DNA from: Desulfovibrio ferrophilus
Lineage (GTDB): Bacteria > Desulfobacterota > Desulfovibrionia > Desulfovibrionales > Desulfovibrionaceae
Assembly: GCF_003966735.1 (NCBI RefSeq)
Contig: NZ_AP017378.1
Span: forward strand, 2,128,905 to 2,192,904
Length of the DNA stretch: 64,000 nt
Direction: 5' to 3'
Below, piece by piece: positions 1-8,056 of this stretch (positions are counted from its first letter, which is position 1; the number at the start of each line of letters is the position of its first letter). Position numbers and translations under genes: made by a program. The notes beneath the pieces were generated by a model. The model worked only from the letters and a program-made list of their open reading frames with translations, made no database searches and had not been told where the DNA came from.

Positions 1-704
1 CAAGGCTGGGTTGCGATAGGCGCAGTTGCGAGGCCGGGGATGGTCAGCGCAGCGGTGGTACCACCAGCAGCAGCAACCGACAGAGCAACGCAAGAACCGG
101 TATCGCCACCGACGCGACCGTCGATCGCGGTATCGAGACCCTGAGCCACATCAGTGGGGCAGTTGTAGATGATCACGAAGTTACGCAGCAGGTCCTGACC
201 GCTCACGGTCACGGCCAGCGTACCCAGATCAACCTGGACAACCTGCGTACCGGTGTACTCACCCTCGATGGTCGTCTGCACGACGTTGACGGTCTGAGTA
301 CCGCTGTCGTCACAATGACCAACAGGCTGAGTCAGGGAGCCCAAAGTAACAGGGGTGGTCAGCTTGGACTTGATCAACGTACAGGGGGTGATACCCACGG
401 CGCGAAGTACTTCCTCTGCACCACCAGCGGCACCAATCTGAAGCTCAAGGCCACCTTCGATCTGGCCGTCAGCGCTTGCAGCGGAACCGCCGTTCTCGGC
501 GCCGTCAATAAGCAGGTTGCCGGTTTTGTCGTAGTAGGTCTGTGCCACAGTGGCCCATTTTTGAGCGAACTGCTGCGAGAACTGTTTGACCTGCGCACCA
601 CGTACGATATCGCGACCCTTCATGACACCGGCCAGAATGATGCCGATGATGACGAGCACGATGGCCATTTCAACCAAAGTGAAACCCTTTGCGTTCCTAT
701 TCAT
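1..704 (-). CDS. Type IV prepilin-like protein (partial, C-terminus off the window)
   Basis: The visible 234 codons begin at an ATG preceded by CAGGAGTCTGCC. A short basic leader (MNRNAKG) is followed by the class III cleavage site G|FTLVE, with Glu at mature +5, and a hydrophobic helix (AIVLVIIGIILAGVM). This is the substrate pattern of prepilin peptidase, so the mature protein should join a pilus or pseudopilus at the inner membrane. It is a close paralogue of the next gene: the first 55 or so residues are nearly identical, and the later blocks GITPCTLIKSKLT, TTxEGEYTG and PTDVAQGLDT are shared. The gap to the upstream pilin gene is only 38 bp, so the two are probably co-transcribed. The real C-terminus lies beyond position 1. 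Confidence 0.85.
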   Translation of the reverse strand, partial: MNRNAKGFTLVEMAIVLVIIGIILAGVMKGRDIVRGAQVKQFSQQFAQKWATVAQTYYDKTGNLLIDGAENGGSAASADGQIEGGLELQIGAAGGAEEVLRAVGITPCTLIKSKLTTPVTLGSLTQPVGHCDDSGTQTVNVVQTTIEGEYTGTQVVQVDLGTLAVTVSGQDLLRNFVIIYNCPTDVAQGLDTAIDGRVGGDTGSCVALSVAAAGGTTAALTIPGLATAPIATQP

Positions 705-742
705 GGCAGACTCCTGAAAAAATTAAATGTTGAACAGACTAC

Positions 743-1528
743 CTAGTAATCCAAAATGATGCCCACAGTTTGAACCTGACCATTACTGGCAGGATCCCAC
801 GCAGTGGCCGTAACAGGATTCACGGCATTCCAGGCACGAGGGAAAGCGGTGGGAATGGCATTCATGGCATAAGCGCCCTGAACACCAATACACGTTCCCG
901 ATTCGCCATCAGCCTGGCCGTCGATCACGGTATCCAGCCCCTGTGCCACGTCCGTGGGGACGTTGAACAGGATCACTGCATTACGCTGCGAGGTCATGCC
1001 GCTGACAGTGGCCATGATCGTCCGCAGGTCCACCGTAACAACCGAGTTGCCGGTGTACTCGCCTTCAACAGTCGTCTGAACGATGTTCACATCGCTGTTG
1101 CAATGAGCGGTGGTCCCCGAAGTGACGTTGCCCTGAATGGTGGTCACGGGCAGGGTCAGCTTGGACTTGATCAGCGTGCAAGGGGTGATGCCCACGGCTT
1201 CGCAGACGTCCAAGACGCCAGAGGCGCCGGCACCGTTGATCCGCACGTTCAAACGGCCACTCATGATGCCGTTGGTGACATCGGCATTTCGGGCGCCATT
1301 GTCATTGCCATCCAACAGAATTTGACCAGTTTTGTCATAGTAGGTCTGAGCGATGGTTCCCCATTTCTGAGCAAACTGCTGCGAGAACTGTTTAACCTGA
1401 GAGCCACGCACGATGTCACGACCTTTCATGACACCGGCCAGAATAATTCCGATGATCACCAGGACGATAGCCATCTCCACAAGCGTGAAGCCGGATACCT
1501 TTTTATTCCGCAGGTTGAGCGAGATCAT
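743..1528 (-). CDS. Type IV prepilin-like protein, 261 aa
   Basis: The leader (MISLNLRNKKVSG) and cleavage site G|FTLVE are followed by the helix AIVLVIIGIILAGVM. ATG at 1528 is preferred over the TTG one codon upstream because AAGGAGG then sits about 7 nt away. The C-terminal ~200 residues are polar with few cysteines (for example VCEAVGITPC and GTCIG), as in the globular head of pilins. It is the upstream member of a tandem pair with the partial pilin gene. Shared helix and internal blocks show a duplication, while the surface-like segments differ. It is probably a major or minor pilin subunit. Which secretion or pilus machine uses it cannot be told, because no assembly ATPase is in view. 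Confidence 0.87.
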   Translation of the reverse strand: MISLNLRNKKVSGFTLVEMAIVLVIIGIILAGVMKGRDIVRGSQVKQFSQQFAQKWGTIAQTYYDKTGQILLDGNDNGARNADVTNGIMSGRLNVRINGAGASGVLDVCEAVGITPCTLIKSKLTLPVTTIQGNVTSGTTAHCNSDVNIVQTTVEGEYTGNSVVTVDLRTIMATVSGMTSQRNAVILFNVPTDVAQGLDTVIDGQADGESGTCIGVQGAYAMNAIPTAFPRAWNAVNPVTATAWDPASNGQVQTVGIILDY

Positions 1529-1749
1529 CAATAATCCTCCTTGGAATGAAGTGGTTGCATCATACCCCTTGGCAACCCGGCCATCTCATATCCACTGAGA
1601 TCCGTGGCTTTCCGTCCCCCCCTCGCGGCGAGTTTGGCTTTTTTACTAGTAGACCTTCAACATTACTATCACTGAATCACTATGATGTGTCAATGCAGCT
1701 TTAGAGTCCTCCCCCCCGTAATAGCCTGAGTGTGCAGTGAATCAGATGG

Positions 1750-2607
1750 CTATATCCAGGCAAATAGCGTTGAGATACGGCCATCACCCTTTACACGAAA
1801 GTCCAAAGACAGCGTTTCAGCTGCCAAAAAATCTTTATTCCACTTTCCTGCACTGAGAAATGAGGCCAATCCCAGCCGCATCACGGCTCTGCCGTCGGGT
1901 TTGGGCCTAAGCCACAGAGTCGCACCGTCACTCATCACTCGCGCACCCGCACCAGAACCAGGACCACTCCCCAATAGCACGTCCACGACACCTGGGAAAG
2001 CCTTTAGGAAAGCAGACTCGCCTCGCCCTCCCCACGTGCTGACCGCAACGACAATGTCACACTGATCCCGCAATGCGGTGGCGGCCTTTGCAACCGACTC
2101 GAGCTGCTTTTCTTCAGGAGTAAACTCCTTACCTTCAAGCACCGGACACAAAACAACCCCGAGCCGAATCTTGCCCTTGGTCAGAATCCGAACCTCAGGT
2201 TCTTCGGCAACCGGGACAAAGCCTGCGGGGGGCTTCAGGCCTGCATGCCCGAGGTATTGCTGATCGCCGGCAGCAAGCACTCCAAGATCATAACCCAGCT
2301 TGGCATACGCCTCCGCCAGGGCCTCCAGCTGCCCGCCTTTGGGCCGCCAGTGCTTGATATAAGAGGTAAAATCATACCCCCCCGACAACAGAAAAATTGT
2401 ATCGCCCGCAGCACGCTGATTCGCGAGCATCGTCGCCCGGCGGTCCAGCCCACCCTCGGAGTACTGTCCGCATGTCGGGCAGGCCTGGTATTCCCCCAGA
2501 GAATTACCTGTATACAGAAGAACAACATCAGATTCAGAGGCCATTCCCGCCCCTGCAACACCAAAAACACAACACAATGCCATCAGAATCGTACGAATCA
2601 AATTCAT
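1750..2607 (-). CDS. Exported protein resembling the N-terminal domain of 5'-nucleotidase-type metallophosphatases
   Basis: 285 aa. A signal peptide is visible (MNLIRTILMALCCVFGVAGAGMA). The mature start VVLLYTGNSLGEYQACPTCG followed by EGGLDRRATML resembles the opening of UshA/SoxB-like calcineurin-fold phosphoesterases (usual pattern D/N-x-x-G, then GGLAR). However, the first metal-binding Asp-His pair of that fold is not evident, so catalytic activity is doubtful. A Cys pair (CPTC) lies near residues 42-45. The gene starts 6 bp after the pseudopilin gene upstream and is probably translated with it, so the product may belong to the same surface or secretion module. The family assignment is an inference from sequence pattern. 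Confidence 0.6.
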   Translation of the reverse strand: MNLIRTILMALCCVFGVAGAGMASESDVVLLYTGNSLGEYQACPTCGQYSEGGLDRRATMLANQRAAGDTIFLLSGGYDFTSYIKHWRPKGGQLEALAEAYAKLGYDLGVLAAGDQQYLGHAGLKPPAGFVPVAEEPEVRILTKGKIRLGVVLCPVLEGKEFTPEEKQLESVAKAATALRDQCDIVVAVSTWGGRGESAFLKAFPGVVDVLLGSGPGSGAGARVMSDGATLWLRPKPDGRAVMRLGLASFLSAGKWNKDFLAAETLSLDFRVKGDGRISTLFAWI

Positions 2608-2612
2608 CCCAG

Positions 2613-3221
2613 CTACCGATACAGATCTAGTTTAATAAACAAGTCGACGCCCTCTGTCTTATTGCGGGCGTAGAGGACATGCCCTGTGTCACTCGAGTCG
2701 TCGTCGTATTTTCGATCGTATGCCCTGGCTTCCAGAGCATTTATTCCAGACAGCTTGAAGAAATGACCAGTGCCGAGAATCTTTTCTCCATCCTTCAGCA
2801 CCATCCAGGCCAGTTCAAGATCCCTGCTGCGAATTCGCGCATAGCCCTGACTGGCAACACCGGATTGGAACAACTCGGGGAAGACCTTATCTTTCTCGCC
2901 ATTCTCCGTCTCAATTTTCTGATTGCCGTTCCCCACAATCATCCGACCATCCACCATAATTGGCAAAGCACTGTCCCCGGGCAAATCACCATGCATATCG
3001 ATGTAGTTCATCAACGCCACTTTCTGTCTTGAGATGGCGTTGTAGATATACATGGCATTAGCGACTCGATACGAAGGAATATCTTCATTATCGTCACCAG
3101 CAAAAGGATTCACAATCACCAGCAGACTCAGCGTCAGCAACGCGACGAGGCCAAACCCCACAAGGAGTTCAGCCTGACTATATCCGGGAAGTCGAATTGA
3201 TTTGATTCTGGTTTGGAACAT
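2613..3221 (-). CDS. Pseudopilin-like protein, 202 aa
   Basis: A basic leader (MFQTRIKSIRLPG) precedes Y-S-Q-A-E and a long hydrophobic segment (LLVGFGLVALLTLSLLVIV). Gly at -1 and Glu at +5 match prepilin peptidase substrates, although Tyr at +1 is uncommon. The rest is soluble, with GDLPGDSALPIM and KLSGINALEARAYDRKYDDD. ATG 3221 follows a G-rich run; a TTG four codons upstream is also possible. It forms a two-gene unit with the phosphoesterase-like gene and faces away from the three prepilin genes across a ~300-bp AT-rich gap. It is likely a minor pilin or pseudopilin; no specific GspH/I/J/K or PilE class can be assigned. Confidence 0.7.
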   Translation of the reverse strand: MFQTRIKSIRLPGYSQAELLVGFGLVALLTLSLLVIVNPFAGDDNEDIPSYRVANAMYIYNAISRQKVALMNYIDMHGDLPGDSALPIMVDGRMIVGNGNQKIETENGEKDKVFPELFQSGVASQGYARIRSRDLELAWMVLKDGEKILGTGHFFKLSGINALEARAYDRKYDDDSSDTGHVLYARNKTEGVDLFIKLDLYR

Positions 3222-3520
3222 CCCCCCGCCCAAACGCTAAAATGATGATTACGGGCTCAGCTTCTCCCCCCACGAAAAAAGCAAGCCTCTCACTCTTATG
3301 TACAACACTAAAAAAACTCAAGTAGAGAATGCAATTTTTTTACGTAAATGCTCGACAAACACAAGCGCTAAACACTTAGACCTCCTCTCCCTGCTCTGAA
3401 AATCGTGCACGAACCCCACGATTACGAATCCGTATTGCTTTTTCTTTTAAAAACAGCCATAAATTATGAAGCTCATAGAGAATGAATGTGCGCGCTGAGA
3501 CACAATAGGGGGGTTCTCAC
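3222..3520. promoter_or_regulatory. Divergent intergenic region between two prepilin units
   Basis: These 299 AT-rich bases separate the leftward pseudopilin unit from the rightward prepilin genes and must hold both promoters. No reading frame with a ribosome-binding site is visible. I could not identify a convincing sigma-70 or sigma-54 promoter by eye, nor a strong hairpin. Confidence 0.5.
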
Positions 3521-4267
3521 TTGAAATTCTCATCACATTCCCGTCACACGGCAGGGAAACCCTTGGCTTGTGCGGGGTTCACCATGATCGAACTGAGTAT
3601 TGTCCTCGTTATTGTCGGGCTCATCATATCGGCCGGGGCAGTGGGATGGACCAGTGTTTTGGAAGGGCGCAGAATAGCAAAGACGGCCTCTGCCCTCTAT
3701 CAAGCCAAAGAATGCCTGATCAAACGCATGTTCTATTCCAACCGCTACCCGACCTACACCGGGAACACGACCACTGGCACTGCTGCTGACAACACGCTTT
3801 GCGATGACAACACGCGGCACGACCTCATGGCCTTTGATGTGGACAACTGCTTTTGCAGCCTGCGAGACGCATGGGGCCAACCTCTTTATTTCCTCGAAGG
3901 TGTCTACGAGAGTTCTCCGGGCGTCTACACGCCCATGAGCGATAGCTATATAGTCAGGAACGAGGCACAGGGACAGACCCCGGTCTATCCGGACTCGACA
4001 TCCTCGATTGTTAATAAAGACGGTGTCACCATTAACAATATTGCTTTTGTCCTGATCAGTTTTGGCCGGGACAGAACCCCGGATAACACCTCGTATCAGG
4101 CACTCTTTTCTGCACCAAATGATAGCCAGATAGCCATCATCAACCCCGGTGGAACCATCCCTGATTTTTCCACCAACGATGTTGGATTAACCGTTGATGT
4201 ACAATCCAGGGACGACCAGATTTATTATGTTACCGGCCCTGAGTTGAGCGGTATCCTGACTCGCTAA
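3521..4267 (+). CDS. Prepilin-like protein with GspG-type motif, 248 aa
   Basis: It begins at a TTG preceded by GGGGGGTTCTCAC. The N-terminus has a longer leader (about 19 residues) ending CAG|FTMIE, then SIVLVIVGLIISAGAV. Further on, the block DAWGQPLYFLEG resembles the D-x-W/Y-G-x-x-(Y) segment of major pseudopilins such as GspG. The following NIAFVLISFGRDRTPDN has counterparts in the next two proteins (GFIIYTAGRDRNN, AFIVYTTGPNMT), showing that the three share one domain. First gene of a rightward three-gene set; the gap to the next gene is about 100 bp. Probably a minor pilin that helps start or cap a fibre. Confidence 0.8.
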   Translation: MKFSSHSRHTAGKPLACAGFTMIELSIVLVIVGLIISAGAVGWTSVLEGRRIAKTASALYQAKECLIKRMFYSNRYPTYTGNTTTGTAADNTLCDDNTRHDLMAFDVDNCFCSLRDAWGQPLYFLEGVYESSPGVYTPMSDSYIVRNEAQGQTPVYPDSTSSIVNKDGVTINNIAFVLISFGRDRTPDNTSYQALFSAPNDSQIAIINPGGTIPDFSTNDVGLTVDVQSRDDQIYYVTGPELSGILTR

Positions 4268-4370
4268 GGCACACACGCGGCAAGAACATACAGCAGGATT
4301 GCAGAATCCGGCATCATCCTGAACTTCATGACGACCCGCATCAGCGGAACGTAGTAACGGTGGAGGAGCA

Positions 4371-5984
4371 ATGAAAAGACAGCATGGCACGACGAGCAAA
4401 AAGTCCGTCGGCTTCGGCTTCACTCTCATCGAAATGGCCATCGTCCTGGTCATTATTGGCCTGATGGCAGGCCTGGTCCTGCCCGTTGTGAGCGACCTCA
4501 TCAAGCGAGAGAAAAGCTCCGCGACAAGCGCTTTCCTGGGAAAGATCAAGAACGAAATCATCGGTTTTGCCCTCATCAACAAGCGCCTGCCAAGGGCCCT
4601 GGATGGGACCGACCTGGGCTTCAGGGTAAGTACTGACCCATACGGCAACACCATTCAGTATGAGGTCGACACAGCTCTGAGCACCGATGACCTGTGCACG
4701 GCATCAGCCTCTGACAACCTGACCCTGCGCTACACCGACAGCACAGGCGACACCGATTATTCAAACCTTGGCTTCATCATTTATACCGCAGGTCGGGACA
4801 GAAACAACGAGATGTCCGTCGCCGCCAATATCGTGCAAGCCTATGACACACGAGCGTGGGTCACAGGTGTTGCCGGCTACGATGGCAGCGAGTTTGACGA
4901 CCTGTTCGACTATGTCTCCTTCAACTTCCTGCGCAACAAAATCTGCACAAACACAGCCAGCAATTCCTTCACACCTCCTGGCTCGGATGTCAGCTTCACG
5001 AATGACATTACCGATTTCTCCGGCGATTCTACGGGTGTGACCCCCTATGGCTCTGCCGGTGGTGCTGTTACTGTCGATATTGAGACAAACACCGTAGAAC
5101 TCGGTGGTGGAGACACTGCCACAGCATTCGATGGTTGTGTCTGGTATCAGGGCAACGAAGCCACAGGTAATTGCGGTTCCGGGGCCGCCCCAAGCAACGA
5201 CCCCGGCGTATGCGAATGGCAAGGTGGACTTCGGGCCTATTTTGCCTTTCTCGCCCGTGACGACAATACCGACTCTGACCGCGGCTGGGGCGGCGGCTTC
5301 ACCTTTGCCATCATCAACGGTGCCAACGATGCCGACTCCTGCGGTGCCGTCCCCGGCAACGGCGCCTTTCTGGCCTACAACGGTGATAATGGCACAGCAA
5401 CAAGCGGCACCAACCTCGTTCCGCCCAAACTGGCAACGGAGTTTGACTTTGCCCAGGACGCTTCCAAGCAGGACCCTGACTACAACCACGTGAGTTGGAT
5501 TGCATGGTCGGAGAATGGAGGTACTGGTGGAGATGACAACGAACACAGCGTGACCGTTCGCGAACCCACTCCCGACACACTCAACGCTCAGACCATTCCC
5601 GATGATACGAGCGCAGCCGTTCCTCCCGACACGGAACCTCCCTTCTACGGCGAAGGTCTTGGCGACCCCGCCTGGATGGAAGATGGAATCGAAAAGAAGG
5701 TCCGCGTGGAAATCACCCGAACCGCCAATGCTGGCAGCGATGGCTATGACTATACCCTCAAGACGTGGGTTGACTGCACGGATGCCAATTGCTCGGATCT
5801 GACAAACACCATGGCTGCTCTCGCCCCAGGTGTTACCGCTACGATTGAACACCAATTCACGACACTCGATGCCGACCTGACATGGGATGATATCCGCTTT
5901 GGGTGGACCGTGGGTACGGGTGGAGGCTATGATGGGGCGACTGATGTCGTCGTCACGGATTTCGGCATCAAATTCCTGCCCTAA
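4371..5984 (+). CDS. Prepilin with C-terminal concanavalin A-like (L-type lectin-like) domain, 537 aa
   Basis: GGAGGAGCA precedes the ATG. Residues 1-40 give a leader and pilin helix (GFG|FTLIEMAIVLVIIGL). Residues about 40-230 match the domain of the neighbouring prepilins (LPRALDGTD, DPYGNTIQYEVD, GFIIYTAGRDRNNE). From about residue 240 to the end the pattern is that of legume/L-type lectins: GGGFTFAIINGAND, then TEFDF with acidic and Asn residues, DPDYNHVSWIAWS, a late KVRVEITRTAN...YTLKTWVDC strand pair, and DIRFGWTVGTGG...VTDFGIKFL. It would place a sugar-binding head on a fibre tip. The lectin assignment is by pattern only. It is followed by another lectin-like prepilin. Confidence 0.8.
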   Translation: MKRQHGTTSKKSVGFGFTLIEMAIVLVIIGLMAGLVLPVVSDLIKREKSSATSAFLGKIKNEIIGFALINKRLPRALDGTDLGFRVSTDPYGNTIQYEVDTALSTDDLCTASASDNLTLRYTDSTGDTDYSNLGFIIYTAGRDRNNEMSVAANIVQAYDTRAWVTGVAGYDGSEFDDLFDYVSFNFLRNKICTNTASNSFTPPGSDVSFTNDITDFSGDSTGVTPYGSAGGAVTVDIETNTVELGGGDTATAFDGCVWYQGNEATGNCGSGAAPSNDPGVCEWQGGLRAYFAFLARDDNTDSDRGWGGGFTFAIINGANDADSCGAVPGNGAFLAYNGDNGTATSGTNLVPPKLATEFDFAQDASKQDPDYNHVSWIAWSENGGTGGDDNEHSVTVREPTPDTLNAQTIPDDTSAAVPPDTEPPFYGEGLGDPAWMEDGIEKKVRVEITRTANAGSDGYDYTLKTWVDCTDANCSDLTNTMAALAPGVTATIEHQFTTLDADLTWDDIRFGWTVGTGGGYDGATDVVVTDFGIKFLP

Positions 5985-6119
5985 CACGGCGACGAAACGA
6001 TTTTTTTGGGGGATCATGCGAATTGCAACGCGCCAGTTGCGCGTGCATCGAAATGCAACAAGCATAGCCCCCAGCGAGACACCACCATACCAACTTCAAG
6101 ATATGCAGGGATGACAGCA

Positions 6120-7592
6120 ATGCCCAAGTTCAAGCGTAACACATCATCCGCTTTCAGCCTCGTGGAAATGGCATTCATAATGATGATTGTGGGTATGATC
6201 GTGGCAGCAGTCATGCCCCGTATCCTTGGGTCTGTGGGCAAGGACAAAGCCAAACAAGCTAAATTCAGCCTTCAGGATGTTCGCGACGAAATCATCGGAT
6301 ACGCGGCAGTCAACGGCAACCTCCCCATACCAGATACCGCTGGCGGTGGATTTACGATTGTTCCCTCGGCCTTGATCACGCATAGCAAAGATGCCTGGGG
6401 ACAGGACATCCGCTACATCATTGCCCGTGATTCCGGCTCTGGAGCCCGACTGGACCAGATCAACGTCAACGATGCCACAGGAACGCAAGTCACTACCAAC
6501 CTTGATCAGTACACCGGCGGGCCAAACCTCGAGAACACTTCTGACGTGGCCTTCATTGTGTACACCACTGGGCCCAATATGACTGCGGAGTCGGTCGATG
6601 GCGTTGTTGATGGTGTGGGCACTTTCACTTACTACCCCTACGCGGCAGACCTCGATAACAACCCGGCGACCGCAGACCCCAACGACGATCAGGTTGAATA
6701 CGTCATTCTGTCTTACCTGCAGGAAAAAGCGGCGGCCTCTGCCGACGATAATGTTGCAATTTCGCCCCCGGGTTCTCCCACGGCAACACTCAATTTTGAC
6801 GGCAACGGAGGCTACACAACCAATGGAGGAGCAGCCGTAACCACCTTGGGCGATGGCACCGGCATAGGCGCGGTTTTGGATCTCACCACCAATACGGCTT
6901 ATGCGGAGCTCGACAATCCCGAGTACTATCGCCGCCATGAATTCACCATCATGGGCTGGTTCAGAACCGATATCACCGTCCCTGAAGGGACTAATAATGG
7001 ATATCAACCCATCATGAACCGCGAAAGTCCGACGACAGCATGGAACGATCGCACCTTCTGGCTTGTGACCTGGGCGAACAATAGCGGGCAGGGCCACCAA
7101 CCCGGTGAGTATGTATTCAAGGCATCAAGGGCCGTAACAGAATACAATCTGGATACAAATGCTCAGCTCCGAGTGGACACGACGGCCACGCTTCACACCG
7201 ATGCCGTCTGGCACTTCTTTGCGGCAACCATGGAGAAGGACTGCGTGGATGAAAACGGGCTACCAGTCGCGGCCATTGATTGCGACACTGCAACCTACGG
7301 CACTGCTGACTACGAAACACAGGCAGATTGGCAACATACCTTGACAATCTACGTCTCTGATGAGCCTACGGATAACGACTTGCAATCCAATACAGTAACC
7401 TACCCAACAGGTCCAGATCTTGGCCCTGCTGCCCCTGTGGCAAGCATATGGCCAACATATCTCGGCATGGAAGTTGGTGTCACTACCCGCACCTTCGACG
7501 GTTACGTCGATGAGATCAGCTTTTACGATACGGTTGTTCCCGCTGCTGATATAGAAGACTATTACGACGCCACCAAACTGAGCTTCCAATAG
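6120..7592 (+). CDS. Prepilin with C-terminal LamG-like jelly-roll domain, 490 aa
   Basis: ATG 6120 (MPKFKRNTSSA|FSLVEM) is chosen because it gives a normal short basic leader; the frame stays open upstream to 6006 without a better site. The residue before the cleavage point is Ala rather than the usual Gly. Residues about 30-200 carry the shared prepilin domain (KDAWGQDIRYIIARD, DVAFIVYTTGPNM). Residues about 240-490 look like laminin-G/concanavalin-type modules: FTIMGWFRTD, FWLVTW, AVWHFFAATMEKD, then YLGMEVGV and FDGYVDEISFYDTVVPAADI, a typical closing strand and turn. Last gene of the set, ending just before a strong terminator. Likely a surface-exposed adhesive minor pilin. Confidence 0.8.
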   Translation: MPKFKRNTSSAFSLVEMAFIMMIVGMIVAAVMPRILGSVGKDKAKQAKFSLQDVRDEIIGYAAVNGNLPIPDTAGGGFTIVPSALITHSKDAWGQDIRYIIARDSGSGARLDQINVNDATGTQVTTNLDQYTGGPNLENTSDVAFIVYTTGPNMTAESVDGVVDGVGTFTYYPYAADLDNNPATADPNDDQVEYVILSYLQEKAAASADDNVAISPPGSPTATLNFDGNGGYTTNGGAAVTTLGDGTGIGAVLDLTTNTAYAELDNPEYYRRHEFTIMGWFRTDITVPEGTNNGYQPIMNRESPTTAWNDRTFWLVTWANNSGQGHQPGEYVFKASRAVTEYNLDTNAQLRVDTTATLHTDAVWHFFAATMEKDCVDENGLPVAAIDCDTATYGTADYETQADWQHTLTIYVSDEPTDNDLQSNTVTYPTGPDLGPAAPVASIWPTYLGMEVGVTTRTFDGYVDEISFYDTVVPAADIEDYYDATKLSFQ

Positions 7593-7620
7593 GAAAAAGA
7601 CTACACCCTACAATACAGAA

Positions 7621-7657
7621 ATGCAGGCGGCAGCTAACAGCAGCCGCCTGCATTTTT
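7621..7657 (+). terminator. Rho-independent terminator of the prepilin set, overlapping the 3' end of hgcB
   Basis: Perfect 11-bp inverted repeat (ATGCAGGCGGC at 7621-7631, GCCGCCTGCAT at 7643-7653) followed by a T run on the plus strand. The left part of the loop and the right arm are also the last codons of the convergent hgcB gene. Confidence 0.9.
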
Positions 7658-7912
7658 CGTCCATGGCAACCACGTTTGAATGATGTAGGCCGCGCAACCA
7701 ACACCCGGTGTAACCGTGATGGCCCCGGGGGCACAGTTCATGGCGCAGGCACCGCACTCCATGCAGCCGTCACCATCGACAATGACGGCCTTCTTGCCTT
7801 GAAGCTCGAACACGCCATGCGGGCAAACGGTGGTGCATGAACCGCAGCCAACACAGGCCTCGGCGTCATATTTCAGCGTTGCCACCCCATCCAGATATCT
7901 GAAGTCTTTCAT
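7634..7912 (-). CDS. hgcB: HgcB, ferredoxin of the mercury-methylation pair, 92 aa
   Basis: HgcB is the 2[4Fe-4S] protein thought to pass electrons to the corrinoid protein HgcA and to handle Hg(II) during methylmercury formation. Two full cluster motifs are visible: C20-x2-C23-x2-C26-x3-C30 (VGCGSCTTVCP) and C50-x2-C53-x2-C56-x3-C60 (MECGACAMNC). The family hallmarks are also present: the isolated Cys73 in TPGVGCAAYIIQTW and the terminal Gly-Gly-Cys-Cys (C91, C92). ATG 7912 is chosen because MKDFRYLDGVATL matches the family's usual N-terminus and length (about 95 aa) and GGGAGAGTGGA lies upstream. The frame is open for 42 more codons upstream without a better site. It lies 144 bp downstream of hgcA. 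Confidence 0.95.
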   Translation of the reverse strand: MKDFRYLDGVATLKYDAEACVGCGSCTTVCPHGVFELQGKKAVIVDGDGCMECGACAMNCAPGAITVTPGVGCAAYIIQTWLPWTKNAGGCC

Positions 7913-8056
7913 TCCACTCTCCCCTGCACACGACAAAGTCTTTGATTCATCCCAAACGGCGTGAACTTTCTGCATCAATCGCCTGCTCAGACCACGCTGT
8001 CGTCGACAAATCTGAAACATAAAGAAATCTGCAAGCACAGTCGTCCTATCACCGCC

